Source of the DNA: Spirulina subsalsa PCC 9445
Lineage (GTDB): Bacteria > Cyanobacteriota > Cyanobacteriia > Cyanobacteriales > Spirulinaceae
Reading direction: 5' to 3'
DNA: 64,000 nucleotides
Assembly: GCF_000314005.1 (NCBI RefSeq)
Contig: NZ_JH980292.1
Location: 248,001-312,000 of the forward strand
Part shown: positions 63,901 through 64,000 of the stretch, one piece after another
Layout of the letters: every line of letters begins with the position of its first letter
Position numbering within the stretch: the stretch's first letter is position 1
The notes under the pieces: generated by a model
The model's database searches: none
Seen by the model: the letters and a program-made list of their open reading frames with translations, nothing else
What the model was told of the DNA's origin: nothing
Made by a program: the position numbers and the translations under genes

Positions 63901-63928
63901 AGGTTCTCAGTTGCGAGTGTTGAGTTAG
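60902..63928 (+). CDS. sbcC: SMC-like exonuclease subunit SbcC (Rad50-type)
   Basis: The 1008-residue ATPase has an N-terminal half-domain (LTLKNFLSYRQVTLDF, Walker A ICGANGAGKSSLLEA) and AYLRQGRADEFML. Long Gln/Glu-rich coiled coils flank a zinc hook, VCPLCDRAL (C499, C502). The C-terminal half carries the signature TYSGGEAFRINFSIRLALAR and Walker B LQMLIVDEGFGTQD. With the nuclease SbcD it trims hairpins and double-strand ends. sbcD is not in this window. The gene starts near an AT-rich intergenic stretch and ends 72 nt from the window edge, where nothing further is seen. Confidence 0.95.
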   Translation: MIPLQLTLKNFLSYRQVTLDFRGLHTACICGANGAGKSSLLEAITWAVWGQSRAATEDDVINAGTKDVRVDFTFCSDDQTYRIIRSRPRGRSGSLEFQVMTGDGRFRAISGKGVKATQQQIIETLKLDYDTFVNSAYLRQGRADEFMLRRPTERKQVLADLLKLDHYEVLSQRAKDQAKQFKAEVEVLEATLGPLQGRLGERGEIIEKQEQLGIQIEGLQGEQEKLKGERTHLQKEEHSRQYWENQLTWQQNQCQQLAQDCDRLRQEIEQFQQRSRGLQQLVEQGPEIQAQYEQLLQLRQQEQNFAQKFQVYQELQQQHQQLQQQLLQRKNELSLSLGQEQTRLAHLEQQEQEILGILSQEGEIRAALEQLQRSRQRLQELDALKLEVSPLLEQRHRLGMEVERVRARYQARLEQLQVTKGRIEEQISAIPQLRQRILSVDAQVVALEKKQVYRERVHDKGQERNLFRSRLEEQERQNEQQIGELQQKLDLLAVQGAVCPLCDRALDEDHRRHVIEKTQAQQEQLQKQIWAIREDMATCERELTKLRQEYKQLEQELKVHPTLTQERGQLEAQLEHSCEQYERLQELEEEMSELERSLTVGGYALELHQELHQLNERIVQLNYDEQTHALVQGEVKQRQWAEIKQSKIDDAKRKQGELARQRPQLCDRLTQIQQQIAQLEQNSDLQRQIQQVKAQMSALGYNRQEHSHLTETLRAMQGAELRYHQLKQAQAELPQVQGQEEEKRQLLQVREQDRQNTGQEIQQLISRMAEIPDYRPQIQALEQTLQENRQALDHRIAEQGRLGEQLRQLEHYEQEYKRTQEKIQKVRQQYRVYQELSQAFGKNGIQALMIENILPQLEAETNQILARLTGNQLHVQFITQKVSKSNQGKKNAKMIDTLEILIADAQGTRAYETYSGGEAFRINFSIRLALARLLAQRSGASLQMLIVDEGFGTQDGEGCDRLIAAINAIASDFACILAVTHMPQFKEAFQYRIEVQKTEQGSQLRVLS

Positions 63929-64000
63929 TAGGGGAGAAACCCTATCGGCTTCCTTCGTTAGGGGAGAAATTCGGGCAACTAAACGCTATAAAGAGGTTCT

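Overview
The window comes from a cyanobacterial chromosome. The HIP1 octamer GCGATCGC is scattered throughout. Cyanobacteria-specific genes include a phycobilisome rod-core linker (cpcG), the ARC6/Ftn2 division protein, DUF1574 and DUF3153 proteins and an SpkB-like kinase. The high load of short dispersed repeats and regulatory multidomain proteins suggests a large-genome, probably filamentous lineage, but genus cannot be fixed from this window. I saw no rRNA, tRNA, tmRNA, RNase P RNA or CRISPR array.

Layout. 0-0.7 kb: two paralogous small putative antitoxins around a truncated PIN toxin. 0.7-12.2 kb: mostly housekeeping genes (CIA30 protein, DUF1574 protein, glycosyltransferase, cry-DASH photolyase, ribosomal protein L9, glyoxalase II, CobL, CpcG). 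12.3-15.4 kb: an accessory scrap-yard holding a kinase N-terminal fragment, a DUF2442 protein, broken toxin-antitoxin genes, a RAYT transposase and a 4-unit palindromic repeat array. 15.4-17.1 kb: a Ser/Thr kinase fused to an FGE/C-type-lectin-fold domain whose C-terminus has the codon pattern of a diversity-generating retroelement (DGR) variable region. 17.6-30 kb: DUF3153 lipoprotein, DNA polymerase I, a glycosyltransferase, a BiuH-like hydrolase pair, a MntA/HepT toxin-antitoxin pair, an EAL protein, Ftn2, a TnpB fragment and an SLH lipoprotein. 30-37 kb: a GT-C membrane protein, a P-loop kinase, a small membrane protein and a transglutaminase/DUF2126 protein. 37-47 kb: a zinc-ribbon protein, an SpkB-like kinase, pheT, and a polysaccharide block (GT4, initiating sugar transferase, gmd, GDP-fucose synthase). 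47-56.5 kb: TPR and pentapeptide proteins, accC, and two large phosphorelay proteins on the minus strand. 56.5-64 kb: a TRAP transporter, two possible small ORFs and sbcC.

The genes fall into recognisable units. GT4, sugar transferase, gmd and fcl can make GDP-L-fucose and start an exopolysaccharide or O-antigen unit. The three-domain-receiver GGDEF regulator and the hybrid kinase look like parts of one phosphorelay with c-di-GMP output, and the EAL protein at 25 kb has the opposite activity. dctP-dctQ-dctM form one TRAP operon. The AtzF-C-like protein and BiuH-like hydrolase are 12 nt apart and probably act in one nitrogen-salvage step.

Repeats shape the window. A MITE-like family with TAGGG...CCCTA ends carries stop codons in all three forward frames and supplies the stop codon of four genes. 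Another repeat family forms an 11-copy array at 36.5 kb and supplies the last residues of the fucose synthase. The strongest lead for an unusual system is the DGR-type variable region: no reverse transcriptase or template repeat is visible here, so a trans-acting DGR elsewhere in the genome is predicted.
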